A DNA stretch of 64,000 bases from Silanimonas sp. (GTDB lineage Bacteria > Pseudomonadota > Gammaproteobacteria > Xanthomonadales > Xanthomonadaceae), in assembly GCF_027530345.1 (NCBI RefSeq), contig NZ_JAPZQK010000010.1, positions 62,001-126,000 of the forward strand, given 5' to 3'. Position numbers and translations under genes: made by a program. The notes beneath the pieces were generated by a model. That model searched no databases. It saw only the letters and a program-made list of their open reading frames with translations, and was not told where the DNA came from. Below, piece by piece: positions 24,376-32,940 of the stretch (its first letter is position 1; each line of letters opens with the position of its first letter).

Positions 24376-26747
24376 CCTCGACACCTTCCCGACTGCTGCC
24401 CGCGGCCCTGGCGGGCGTGATGGCGCTGCTGCCAGCGTGGGCCGCGGCCCAGTGGCGTCATCTGGAGTCGCTGCCGCAGGTGCAGCGCGACGGCAACACG
24501 GTGACGTTCACGGCCGCCGCTGACAGCGGGCGCACCGAGCACGTGGCCATCAGCGTGTTGTCGCCGGACGTGGTCCGCGTGCGGTTCTCGCCGACGCCGT
24601 TCGGTCGCGACCACAGCGACACGGTGGTCGACCGGAACCTCGGTGCGCAGGACTTCCGCTTCGAATCGACCGCTTCCGGCAGCGTGATCGCCACCGCTTC
24701 GCTGCGCGTCGAAGTGCAGGCGGCGCCGTTCCGCCTTGCGATCAAGGACGCCGACGGCCACGTCATCGACGCCGATGACGCCGGTCGCGGCATGGCGCAC
24801 GACGGCTCGGCCGTGCGGGTTTGGAAGCAGCTGCGCGACACCGACAACGTCTACGGCTTCGGTGAGAAGAACGGCGCGTTCAACAGGCGCGGCTGGGCGC
24901 TGGGCGGCTACCACTACGTGATGTGGAACAGCGACACCTACGGCTACGACAACTCCACTGATCCGATCTACGCCTCGGTGCCGTTCTTCCTCGTGCTTCG
25001 CGAGGGCCGCGCGCATGGCGTGTTCCTCGACAACACCCACCGCAGCAGCTTCGACGTCGGCCGCGAGCGCCGTGGACTGCTGAGCTTCGGCGCCGACGGC
25101 GGCGAGCTCGACTACACGGTGATCGCCGGCCCGCACCCGCGCGATGTCGTGCGCCGCTACGCCCAGCTCACCGGCCGCGCGCCGCTGCCGCCGCGCTGGG
25201 CGCTGGGCTACCACCAGAGCCGCTGGAGCTACTACCCCGAGGCGCGCGTGCGCCGCCTGGCCGACACCTTCCGGCAGGAGCAGGTGCCCGCCGACACGCT
25301 GTGGCTGGACATCGACTACCAGGACGAGTTCAAGCCCTTCACTTGGAGCGCCGAGCGCTTTCCCGCCCCGGCCAAACTCGTCGCCGATCTGCGCGAGCAG
25401 GGCTTCCGCACGGTCGTGATCCTCGATCCGCATCCGACGAAAGAGCCGGGTTACCGGATCTTCGACGAGGGCGTGGCTGGCGACCATTTCGTCAAGAACC
25501 CGGACGGCACGCTGTTCGAAGGCCCGGTGTGGCCGATCAACGCGCCCAACAAGCCCGGCAACAGCGTGTTTCCCGACTTCACCCGTCCCGCTACGCGCGC
25601 GTGGTGGGGTCGGCAGCACAAGATGTTCACCGACGTCGGCATCGCCGGCATCTGGAACGACATGAACGAGCCGGCCGTGTGGGTGCCGCCGGCCAACACC
25701 ATGCCCGACGATGTCCGCTTCGACCACGAAGGCCAGCCCACCAACCATGCCGAGGTGCACAACCTCTACGGCATGCAGATGACGCGCTCGACTTTCGAGG
25801 GCCTTACCGCCTTGAAGCCGAACGAGCGTCCCTTCGTGTTGACCCGCGCCACCTTCGCGGGCGGCCAGCGCTACGCCTGGGTGTGGACGGGCGACAACCG
25901 CGCCGAGTGGGCCTCGCTGCAGCAGTCCATCCCGATGCTGCTGAACTTCGGGCTCTCGGGCTTCCCCTTTATCGGCGCCGACGTGGGCGGCTTTTCGGGC
26001 TACCCGTCCGGCGAGTTGTTCACCCGTTGGCTGCAGGCGGCGCTGTTCTCGCCGTTCTTCCGCGGGCACACCGAGCAGGCCACGCCGGACCAGGAACCGT
26101 GGTCCTTTGGCCAGCCGTGGACGCGCATCAACAAGGGCACCATCGAGCTGCGCTACCGCCTGTTGCCCACCCTGTACACGGCGGTGGAGGAGTCCAGCCG
26201 AACGGGCCTGCCGGTGATGCGCCCGCTGATGCTCGAGTACCCCGAGGACCCGCAGACCCACGGCCGTGGCGACCAGTTCCTCGTCGGCACCGACTTGCTC
26301 GTGGCACCCGTTCTCGTCGAGGCCGCGACCTCGCGCGACGTGTACTTCCCCAAGGGCGAATGGATCGACTTCCACAGCGGCGCGCGCTTCGAGGGCGGGA
26401 AGACCCACAAGGTCGAGGCGCCGGTCGAGCGCCTGCCGGTTTTTGTTCGGGCTGGAAGCATGGTGGCCATGCAGCCGGTCGTGCAGCACACCGGCGAGAT
26501 GGCCGCGCAGCCGATCGTCTTCCGCGCCTTCCCCGATTCGCAAGGCCGTGCCACGGGCGTGCTCTACGACGACGACGGCGAATCGATGGCCTACCGCGAC
26601 GGCGCCTTCCTGCGCCAGCGGGCCACCCTGCGCACGGTCCGGGGCAAGGCCTGCGTCGCGCTGGAGACGGTTGAGGGCCGGGCCGAGGCCTCCCCGCGCG
26701 AGCGTCGCTTCGAGGGCCCGGACGGAGCGCCGCTGCCGGCCTGTTGA
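24372..26747 (+). CDS. Exported GH31 alpha-glucosidase
   Basis: A 791-residue enzyme with a signal peptide ending AWAAAQ. An N-terminal beta domain (VYGFGEKNGAFNRRG) leads into the GH31 barrel. The catalytic nucleophile is Asp430 in IWNDMNEPAVW; the later phrase FPFIGADVGGFSG and FFRGHTEQ are also GH31 hallmarks. It would release glucose from alpha-linked oligosaccharides. The C-terminal beta-domain phrase GVLYDDDGESMAYRDGAF is intact. It overlaps the GH133 stop by 4 bases. The next gene starts 120 bases later behind a strong hairpin. Confidence 0.93.
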   Translation: MTSTPSRLLPAALAGVMALLPAWAAAQWRHLESLPQVQRDGNTVTFTAAADSGRTEHVAISVLSPDVVRVRFSPTPFGRDHSDTVVDRNLGAQDFRFESTASGSVIATASLRVEVQAAPFRLAIKDADGHVIDADDAGRGMAHDGSAVRVWKQLRDTDNVYGFGEKNGAFNRRGWALGGYHYVMWNSDTYGYDNSTDPIYASVPFFLVLREGRAHGVFLDNTHRSSFDVGRERRGLLSFGADGGELDYTVIAGPHPRDVVRRYAQLTGRAPLPPRWALGYHQSRWSYYPEARVRRLADTFRQEQVPADTLWLDIDYQDEFKPFTWSAERFPAPAKLVADLREQGFRTVVILDPHPTKEPGYRIFDEGVAGDHFVKNPDGTLFEGPVWPINAPNKPGNSVFPDFTRPATRAWWGRQHKMFTDVGIAGIWNDMNEPAVWVPPANTMPDDVRFDHEGQPTNHAEVHNLYGMQMTRSTFEGLTALKPNERPFVLTRATFAGGQRYAWVWTGDNRAEWASLQQSIPMLLNFGLSGFPFIGADVGGFSGYPSGELFTRWLQAALFSPFFRGHTEQATPDQEPWSFGQPWTRINKGTIELRYRLLPTLYTAVEESSRTGLPVMRPLMLEYPEDPQTHGRGDQFLVGTDLLVAPVLVEAATSRDVYFPKGEWIDFHSGARFEGGKTHKVEAPVERLPVFVRAGSMVAMQPVVQHTGEMAAQPIVFRAFPDSQGRATGVLYDDDGESMAYRDGAFLRQRATLRTVRGKACVALETVEGRAEASPRERRFEGPDGAPLPAC

Positions 26748-26826
26748 GTGGCCGGTGTCACGGAATCACCGGGCCTGACGTTTCGAGGCCCGCCGGCCGC
26801 TTGACCGCCGCGTGGTCGAGGCGTAT

Positions 26827-26856
26827 CCCGGGGCTACGCATGTGCGTGGCCCCGGG
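26827..26856 (+). promoter_or_regulatory. 30-bp inverted repeat abutting the HD-GYP ribosome-binding site
   Basis: Left arm CCCGGGGCTACGCA (26827-26840), two-base spacer TG, right arm TGCGTGGCCCCGGG (26843-26856). The arms pair over 14 positions with a single G-U wobble in RNA. The right arm runs into the Shine-Dalgarno region GGAGGG (26856-26861) of the gene at 26868. It could end the GH31 transcript, although no U-run follows, or limit translation of the downstream gene. Confidence 0.6.
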
Positions 26857-26867
26857 GAGGGACGTGC

Positions 26868-28034
26868 ATGGAGCTCGTAGCTGCCTCCGGACTGGGGCTC
26901 AAGATCGGTGACCGCCTCGAGGTGGCCATCGTGGATCGCAGCGGCCAGGTCCTGCTGCAGAAGGGCAAGGTGATCGGCACGGAGGCCGTGCTCGATCGAT
27001 TGAACGAGCGCGGCTTCTTCCAGCGACAGACCGTCGAGGAAGAAGAACTCTCCGACCTCGATCGGCTCGAGGAGCAACTGCATCGCGAGTCGTCCACCGA
27101 AGGCCGACTCGCCCTCCTGGTCGAGCAGATCGAAAAGCTGTTGCGCAGCCTCGTTCGCCCGCCCTCGGGCACCACTTGGGCCGACCTCGAATCCGTCGTG
27201 CGCTGGCTCGACGAGCTCTTCGTCCGCGACCAGGACCAGTTCATCGGCGTGCAGCAGCTGCTCGCCCACAGCCACACGCTGTCCGAGCGGGCCCTGCACG
27301 CGGCGGCGGTGGCCAAGCTCCTAGCCGTCGCCGAAGGATTGCCCCGGGAAACCCAGACGAGCCTCGTGGCGGCCGCGCTGACGGTCGATGTCGCGGTGGT
27401 CGAGGACCACGACGGGCTCGCCCTGCATCCGGGCGACCTGCTCGACCACCACAAGCAGATGGTGGCCGAGCATCCCGTGCGCGCGGTCGAGCTGCTCAAG
27501 CACATCGGCGTGGATGACGCGGTATGGATGCAGGCAGTGGCCATGCACCATGAGCGAATCGATGGCTCGGGTTATCCGCGTGGTCTCGCGGGTGCGCAGA
27601 TCCCCGTCGGGCCGCGCATCGTTGCTCTCGCCGATGCCTTCACCGCCATGATGCGTCCCCGTGCTGATCGGCCGGCGTACCTCGCGAAGGACGCCTTGCG
27701 CGAACTGTTCGTCGGTGGCGCGGCCAAGTTCGATGCCCGGCTGGTGCAGGTGCTGGTGAAGCAGCTCGGTGTCTACCCGCCGGGCACCGTGGTGAAGCTG
27801 GCGAACGGCGAAGTCGGGGTGTGCGTGCGGCGCACCAACGACGCCCGCAAGCCGGTGCTGCGAGCCGTCATGGATCCCAGTGGGCAGCTCTACGCCACGC
27901 CAAAGCGGCGGAACGTCGACGAAACGGCTTCGAAGATCGTCGAAGTGCTGCCTGCCGACCGCCATCGCAACATCCGCAGCCTGATCGTGCAGCTCTGGAA
28001 AAAGGACCTGGAGCTCACCGAAGGCGGCGGCTGA
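26868..28034 (+). CDS. HD-GYP domain protein with a degenerate HD motif
   Basis: A 388-residue cytoplasmic protein. The C-terminal half (about 130-300) aligns with HD-GYP c-di-GMP phosphodiesterases: M-V-A-E-H-P-x-R-A, then HHERIDGSGYPRGLAG, then R-I-V-A-L-A-D-A-F-T-A-M. The segment that normally reads A-A-L-L-H-D-I-G-K is A-A-L-T-V-D-V-A-V, so the metal-binding His and the Lys are lost while the Asp stays. The N-terminal part (1-110) is unrecognised. Activity may be reduced, altered or replaced by ligand sensing. It follows the GH31 gene on the same strand and ends 2 bases from the convergent esterase gene. Confidence 0.8.
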   Translation: MELVAASGLGLKIGDRLEVAIVDRSGQVLLQKGKVIGTEAVLDRLNERGFFQRQTVEEEELSDLDRLEEQLHRESSTEGRLALLVEQIEKLLRSLVRPPSGTTWADLESVVRWLDELFVRDQDQFIGVQQLLAHSHTLSERALHAAAVAKLLAVAEGLPRETQTSLVAAALTVDVAVVEDHDGLALHPGDLLDHHKQMVAEHPVRAVELLKHIGVDDAVWMQAVAMHHERIDGSGYPRGLAGAQIPVGPRIVALADAFTAMMRPRADRPAYLAKDALRELFVGGAAKFDARLVQVLVKQLGVYPPGTVVKLANGEVGVCVRRTNDARKPVLRAVMDPSGQLYATPKRRNVDETASKIVEVLPADRHRNIRSLIVQLWKKDLELTEGGG

Positions 28035-28036
28035 GC

Positions 28037-28993
28037 TCAGTCAGCGCGCGGCGGCAGCAGGAAGGTGAAAACCCCATCCAGCCTTGCGGCCCACGCCGCT
28101 TCCGAGTGATCGGCGCCGGGGAAGGCCAGGCTGCGATACGCCGGAAACGCCCATCCTTTCGCGACCGCGATGCGATCCACTTCGGCCTGCAGCGGCGGGT
28201 AGAACGCGTCCAGCGTCGCGTCGCCGTGGTCGAAGTAGAGGCGGTGCCGGCCCGGCGTCGGCAGCTGCGCGCGCAGGTACTCGAAGAAGGCCGGGGGAAC
28301 CGGATTCTCCGTGCCCGGGAAGATGCCGGGCCAGTGCGTCGACATCGCCCCGAAGCCGCCGAAGACCGCGGGACGCTCGGCGAGGGCGTAGGTCGAGATC
28401 AGGCCGCCCATGCTGGCGCCGATCAGCACGCGGTCGTCGGCCGCGGGCGAGACGGGGTAGCGCGAGGCCACGTGCGGCAGCACGCGATCGGTCAGCCACG
28501 CGACGAAGGCATCGCTGTAGAGGTCGGTGGCGAAGAGCGGGGCTTCGCCGCGTTTCGCGCCATGCCGCAGTGCATCGCGCACGGCGGCGGGCAGGGCGTC
28601 GAAGGGGCGCTGGGGGAAATACTCCGCATGCCGCGCGGGGCCGGGGTTCCACACCCCGACGACGATGAAGGGCCGCGTGCGGCCGGCCGCCTGCAGCGCG
28701 CTGGCGGTCTCGTCGACGCGCCACTCCTGGCGGTTCCAGGTGATGCCGTCGTCGAACAGCATCTGTCCGTCGAACATCACGGCCACGGCGTAGGGTGCGT
28801 CCTCTGGGTAGCCCGGCGGCAGCCAGACGTCGATCGGCCGGGCGGCCACCGGGCCTTCGGCGGGCAGGGCGAGGCGTTCGACCCGACCGGCGGCGACAGT
28901 CGGAAGGGGCGGCGCGTCGGCGGGCGGCTCCGCGGCATCGAGCGGCAGGGCCAGTCCGAGCAGCAGGGCCAGGGTGGGAAAGGTGCGGGGCAT
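28037..28993 (-). CDS. Exported esterase, alpha/beta-hydrolase (esterase D/enterochelin-esterase type)
   Basis: A 318-residue protein with a signal peptide (MPRTFPTLALLLGLALPLDAAE). The nucleophile elbow is GASMGGLISTYAL, and the phrase FPGADHSEAAW supplies the likely catalytic His near the C-terminus. The strand V-A-V-M-F-D-G-Q and the family layout match the putative-esterase family containing Fes/IroE and S-formylglutathione hydrolase relatives. The substrate is unknown; in a glycan locus an acyl or carbohydrate ester is plausible but unproven. ATG at 28993 gives a compact signal peptide. It is divergent from the halogenase genes. Confidence 0.8.
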   Translation of the reverse strand: MPRTFPTLALLLGLALPLDAAEPPADAPPLPTVAAGRVERLALPAEGPVAARPIDVWLPPGYPEDAPYAVAVMFDGQMLFDDGITWNRQEWRVDETASALQAAGRTRPFIVVGVWNPGPARHAEYFPQRPFDALPAAVRDALRHGAKRGEAPLFATDLYSDAFVAWLTDRVLPHVASRYPVSPAADDRVLIGASMGGLISTYALAERPAVFGGFGAMSTHWPGIFPGTENPVPPAFFEYLRAQLPTPGRHRLYFDHGDATLDAFYPPLQAEVDRIAVAKGWAFPAYRSLAFPGADHSEAAWAARLDGVFTFLLPPRAD

Positions 28994-29027
28994 AGGGTTT
29001 CCGTCCGGTGATGACGCGTTCACGCGC

Positions 29028-29041
29028 TGGAACCGTATTCA
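29028..29041. promoter_or_regulatory. Weak copy of the palindromic operator before esterase and halogenases
   Basis: One half-site is exact (GTATTCA at 29035-29041). The other half is TGGAACC, with three mismatches to TGAATAC. Its placement in the divergent esterase/halogenase promoter region is the main reason to report it. Confidence 0.35.
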
Positions 29042-29132
29042 CGTGGACAGGCCCGGCGCGCTCGGTTAAACGTTAACGCCTCACGGCGCGGCGCGGGGGC
29101 GCCGCCGACGATGCAGCAATGACGGAGTGGAC

Positions 29133-30689
29133 GTGGAGCACAGCAAGGCGCTGCGGCGCATCGTGATTGTCGGTGGTGGCACCGCCGGCTGGATGGCGGC
29201 GGCCCTGCTTGCCACCGTGCTCGGCCGGCGCATCGGTATCACGCTCGTGGAGTCCGAGCAGATTGGCACCGTCGGCGTCGGCGAGGCGACGATCCCGATG
29301 ATCCGGCTGTTCAACGCCACGCTGGGCCTCGATGAGGACGAGTTCGTTCGCGAGACGAACGGCAGCTTCAAGCTCGGCATCGAATTCCGCGATTGGGTCG
29401 AGCCCGGGCACTCCTACATGCACGCGTTCGGGCCCGTGGGCGGGCCTGATCTCGGCCTCGTGCACTTCTGGCACCACTGGGTGCGCGAGCGCCTAGCGGG
29501 CCGCGCCGGGCCACTGGGCGACTACGTGTTCAACAGCGTGGCCGGATATGCCGGCCGCTTCATGCGGCCGCTGCCGAACGCCGGCGATTCGCCGCTGGGT
29601 CGTATTCCCTACGCCTTCCACTTCGATGCGGCGCTGTATGCGAAGTATCTGCGTCGCAAGGCCGAGGCCCTGGGCGTCGAGCGGGTGGAGGGCCGCATCG
29701 TCGACGTGCCGCTGCGTGCCGCGGATGGCTTCGTCGAGGCCGTCGTCTTGGACGGCGGGCGCCGGGTCGACGGTGATCTGTTCCTCGATTGCTCGGGATT
29801 CCGTGGCCTGCTGATCGAAGACGCCGTGCATGCGGGCTACGATGACTGGTCGGCCCACCTGCCCTGCAACCGCGCGGTGGCGGTGCCTTGTGCCAGTGCA
29901 TCGCCGCTCACGCCCTACACCCGCGCGACCGCGCGCCGCGCGGGTTGGCAGTGGCGCATCCCCCTGCAGCACCGAACCGGCAACGGCTATGTCTTCAACA
30001 GCGAGGCGATCAGCGAGGACGAAGCCATCGCGACGTTGCTCGCCAACCTCGACGGCGAGGCCTTGGCCGAACCGCGGCCCTTGCGTTTCGTGACCGGCAT
30101 CCGCCGTGAGCCGTGGAAGAGGAACGTCGTCTCGCTCGGGCTCGCCAGCGGCTTTCTGGAGCCGCTGGAGTCCACCAGCATCCACTTCATCCAGTCGGCG
30201 CTCGCGCGCCTCCTCGCACATTTCCCCGACGCCGGCTTCGACGCCGCGACCACCGCCAAGTACAACGCGCTGACCCGCTTCGAATACGAGCGCTGCCGCG
30301 ATTTCCTCGTGCTCCATTACCGGGCCAATCGCCGTTTCGGCGAGCCCTTCTGGGACGCGCTGCGGAACGCCGAGCCGCCGCCCGCGTTGGCGGAGAAGAT
30401 CGCGCTTTTCGAATCGCACGGTCGCATCCACCGCGAGGCCGACGAACTCTTCACCGAGACGGGGTGGTTGCAGGTGATGGTGGGTCAGGGGCTGATGCCG
30501 AAGCGCGCGCACCCATTGGCCGACCTTCATGGCGCGCCTTCGATGGCGCCGATGCTGGACGACGTGAAGCGCGTGCTTGCCGCGGCCGCACAGGCCATGC
30601 CCACGCACGAGGCGTTTCTCGGCCGCCACTGCCGGTCCCCTGATGCCGTTGCTGTTCCCTTTTCCTCCGTCTCTGGAGCTTCCGCATGA
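29133..30689 (+). CDS. FAD-dependent tryptophan-halogenase-like enzyme (copy 1)
   Basis: A 518-residue flavoprotein. The FAD motif is VIVGGGTAGWMAAALL, the catalytic-lysine phrase is GSFKLGIEFRDW, and the halogenase signature W-x-W-x-I-P is present as WQWRIP. The phrase GFLEPLESTSIH holds the conserved glutamate. Flavin-dependent halogenases use reduced FAD, oxygen and halide to halogenate aromatic or indole substrates. GTG at 29133 is preferred because GGAG lies 5 bases before it; GTG at 29127 is in frame. It overlaps the second copy by 4 bases. No flavin reductase is encoded nearby. Confidence 0.88.
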   Translation: MEHSKALRRIVIVGGGTAGWMAAALLATVLGRRIGITLVESEQIGTVGVGEATIPMIRLFNATLGLDEDEFVRETNGSFKLGIEFRDWVEPGHSYMHAFGPVGGPDLGLVHFWHHWVRERLAGRAGPLGDYVFNSVAGYAGRFMRPLPNAGDSPLGRIPYAFHFDAALYAKYLRRKAEALGVERVEGRIVDVPLRAADGFVEAVVLDGGRRVDGDLFLDCSGFRGLLIEDAVHAGYDDWSAHLPCNRAVAVPCASASPLTPYTRATARRAGWQWRIPLQHRTGNGYVFNSEAISEDEAIATLLANLDGEALAEPRPLRFVTGIRREPWKRNVVSLGLASGFLEPLESTSIHFIQSALARLLAHFPDAGFDAATTAKYNALTRFEYERCRDFLVLHYRANRRFGEPFWDALRNAEPPPALAEKIALFESHGRIHREADELFTETGWLQVMVGQGLMPKRAHPLADLHGAPSMAPMLDDVKRVLAAAAQAMPTHEAFLGRHCRSPDAVAVPFSSVSGASA

Positions 30690-32200
30690 CCTCGTCCCGC
30701 GTCGATCGCCTGGTCATCGTTGGCGGCGGAACGGCGGGCTGGATGACGGCTGCCGCGCTGTCGAAGACGCTCGGCCCGACGTATTCGATCTCGCTCGTCG
30801 AATCCGAGGAGATCGGCACCGTCGGCGTCGGGGAGGCGACGATCCCGATGATCCAGCAGTACAACGAGGCGCTGCAGCTCGACGAAGCGGATTTCGTCCG
30901 GCGCACGATGGGAAGCTTCAAGCTCGGCATCGAGTTCGTCGACTGGGGCCGCAAGGGTGACAGCTACATCCACGGCTTCGGAAAGATCGGCCAGTCCATG
31001 AGTCTGGCGCCGTTCTACCAGTTCTGGCTGAAGGCCCGCGCCGCTGGGAACGCCGGCCCGCTCGACGACTATTCACTGAACACCGTGGCGGCGCGGGCCA
31101 ACCGCTTCCTGCCGGCAAGCGCCCAGTACGCCAATTCGCCGCTGGCCGATATCGCCTACGCCTACCACTTCGATGCCGCGCTTTACGCGAGGTACCTGCG
31201 CGAGTACGCGGAGGCGCGCGGCGTGACGCGTCTCGAGGGCAAAGTCGCGTCGGTGCAGCAGCACCCCGAGAGCGGATTCGTCTCCGGAATCACGCTGGAG
31301 GATGGACGTCGCGTCGACGGGCAGCTCTTCATCGACTGCTCCGGCTTCCGGGGCATCCTGATCGAGCAGACGTTGGCGACCGGCTACGTCGACTGGAGCC
31401 AGTGGCTGCCGTGCAATCGCGCCGCAGCCGTGCAGTGCGAGCGCCGCGAGGCGCTGACGCCCTACACTCGCAGCACGGCGCGCGAAGCGGGCTGGCAGTG
31501 GCGCATTCCCCTGCAGCACCGCGTCGGCAACGGCTACGTCTTCTGTGCTGACCACCTGAGCGAGGACGAGGCCAGCGCCCGGCTGCTCGAGCGACTCGAA
31601 GGCCCGGCGCTGATGACGCCGAAGATCCTGAAGTTCGTCACCGGCAAGCGGAACCTGTTCTGGAACAAGAATGTCGTTGCCGTGGGGCTCGCCAGCGGCT
31701 TCATGGAGCCGCTCGAGTCGACCAGCATCCACCTCATCCAGTCCGCGATCGCGCGGCTCACCACGTTCTTCCCGCATGCCGGCTTCGATGCGGTCGACAT
31801 CGCCGCCTTCAACGCCCAGTCGCACTTCGAGTTCGATCGCATTCGCGATTTCCTCATTCTCCACTACAAGGCAACCACCCGCGACGACACGCCGTTCTGG
31901 CGCCGGGTGCGCGACATGCCGATCCCGGAGACGCTGCAGGCGAAGATCGATCTGTTCCGCAGCAACGGCCGCTTCTTCCGCGAGCAGGACGAGCTCTTCG
32001 GCGAGATGAGCTGGGTGCAGGTGATGATCGGCCAGGGCATCTTTCCGCGCCGTTGGCATGCATTGGTCGATTCCTTCGACGATGCGGCGGTGGCGAAGCA
32101 CGTGGAGGATACGCGGCGGATCATCCAGAACTGCCTGCGCGTGATGCCCGACCATGCCGATTTCATCGCCCGCCATTGCGCCGCCTCCGCTGCGGCCTGA
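30686..32200 (+). CDS. FAD-dependent tryptophan-halogenase-like enzyme (copy 2)
   Basis: A 504-residue paralogue of the preceding gene. The FAD loop is GGGTAGW at residues 13-19. Lys79 in GSFKLGIEF is at the same number as the catalytic Lys79 of PrnA. W-x-W-x-I-P is at 270-275, and Glu344 is in EPLEST. All residues expected for hypohalous-acid handling are therefore present in both copies. The start overlaps the first copy (ATGA). Halogenases of this type are often found beside TonB-dependent receptors in Xanthomonas, Caulobacter and Shewanella relatives, where the natural substrate is unsettled. Confidence 0.9.
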   Translation: MTSSRVDRLVIVGGGTAGWMTAAALSKTLGPTYSISLVESEEIGTVGVGEATIPMIQQYNEALQLDEADFVRRTMGSFKLGIEFVDWGRKGDSYIHGFGKIGQSMSLAPFYQFWLKARAAGNAGPLDDYSLNTVAARANRFLPASAQYANSPLADIAYAYHFDAALYARYLREYAEARGVTRLEGKVASVQQHPESGFVSGITLEDGRRVDGQLFIDCSGFRGILIEQTLATGYVDWSQWLPCNRAAAVQCERREALTPYTRSTAREAGWQWRIPLQHRVGNGYVFCADHLSEDEASARLLERLEGPALMTPKILKFVTGKRNLFWNKNVVAVGLASGFMEPLESTSIHLIQSAIARLTTFFPHAGFDAVDIAAFNAQSHFEFDRIRDFLILHYKATTRDDTPFWRRVRDMPIPETLQAKIDLFRSNGRFFREQDELFGEMSWVQVMIGQGIFPRRWHALVDSFDDAAVAKHVEDTRRIIQNCLRVMPDHADFIARHCAASAAA

Positions 32201-32208
32201 GCACGCCG

Positions 32209-32922
32209 GTGCTGTTCAATCCCCGTCCTCGCATCGAGGCCGTCGAGTTCGGCGGCGGTGCGGTGGTCTGGGTCATCGACGACGCACTGCTCGAGCCGGT
32301 GCGTTTCGTCGACTTTGCCGCCGAGCATTGGGCCCATGCCAGGGAAACGACGCACAACGCGTTCCCGGGCCCCGAGTTGCCGATGCCGGAAGCCTTTACC
32401 GCGCGTCTGGACGCCTGGTTCGGTGAGCATCTTCGCCGGCGTCTGGGAGGCCGTCGGACACTCCGCGTGCACAGCCGCTTCGCGATGGCGACGTGGCCGG
32501 CTGCTCGGCTTCAGCCGAGGCAATGGCTTTGCCACCGCGATCGTGACGCTGTCCACCCGGGTGAGCGCGTCGCGGCGTCCGTGCTCTACCTGTTCGAGGA
32601 TTCGGCCTTGGGCGGTACGGCCTTCTACGCGCCGCGCCGCGACGCGCTGGCGACGGCCATGCTGGTGCACGACAGCTCGACTCTGGACGCCGCGGCCTTC
32701 CGCGCCAGGCATCCTGACGTCGCGCCGGGCTACCTGGTCGATTCGAACGCGTGGTTCGAGCGGCTCGGGGTCGTCGAACCGCGATTCAATCGCCTCATCG
32801 CCTACGACGGCGATCTGTTCCACACCAGCCATGTCACCGATGTCGCCGGCCTCTCGGACGATCCGCGGCGCGGTCGACTGACGATAAACGGATTCTTCAC
32901 CCTGCGGGCCGCCGCGGCCTGA
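32209..32922 (+). CDS. DUF6445-like protein, possible iron/2-oxoglutarate oxygenase fold
   Basis: A 237-residue protein beginning at GTG 32209, 8 bases after the second halogenase stop. I associate it with DUF6445, a family seen next to tryptophan halogenases and TonB receptors. The sequence has His109-x-Asp111 in W-L-C-H-R-D, followed by V-L-Y-L-F-E-D-S-A-L-G-G-T-A-F-Y, then G-D-L-F-H205-x-x-H208, then G-R223-L-T-I-N-G-F-F. That order (H-x-D, Y-L-x-x-x-x-x-G-G-T-x-F, H, R) is the pattern of prolyl-hydroxylase-like Fe(II)/2-oxoglutarate oxygenases. The family assignment is from memory and the oxygenase reading is inference. No signal peptide is seen. Confidence 0.65.
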   Translation: MLFNPRPRIEAVEFGGGAVVWVIDDALLEPVRFVDFAAEHWAHARETTHNAFPGPELPMPEAFTARLDAWFGEHLRRRLGGRRTLRVHSRFAMATWPAARLQPRQWLCHRDRDAVHPGERVAASVLYLFEDSALGGTAFYAPRRDALATAMLVHDSSTLDAAAFRARHPDVAPGYLVDSNAWFERLGVVEPRFNRLIAYDGDLFHTSHVTDVAGLSDDPRRGRLTINGFFTLRAAAA

Positions 32923-32940
32923 GCCGCTTGCGTCCGCGTT

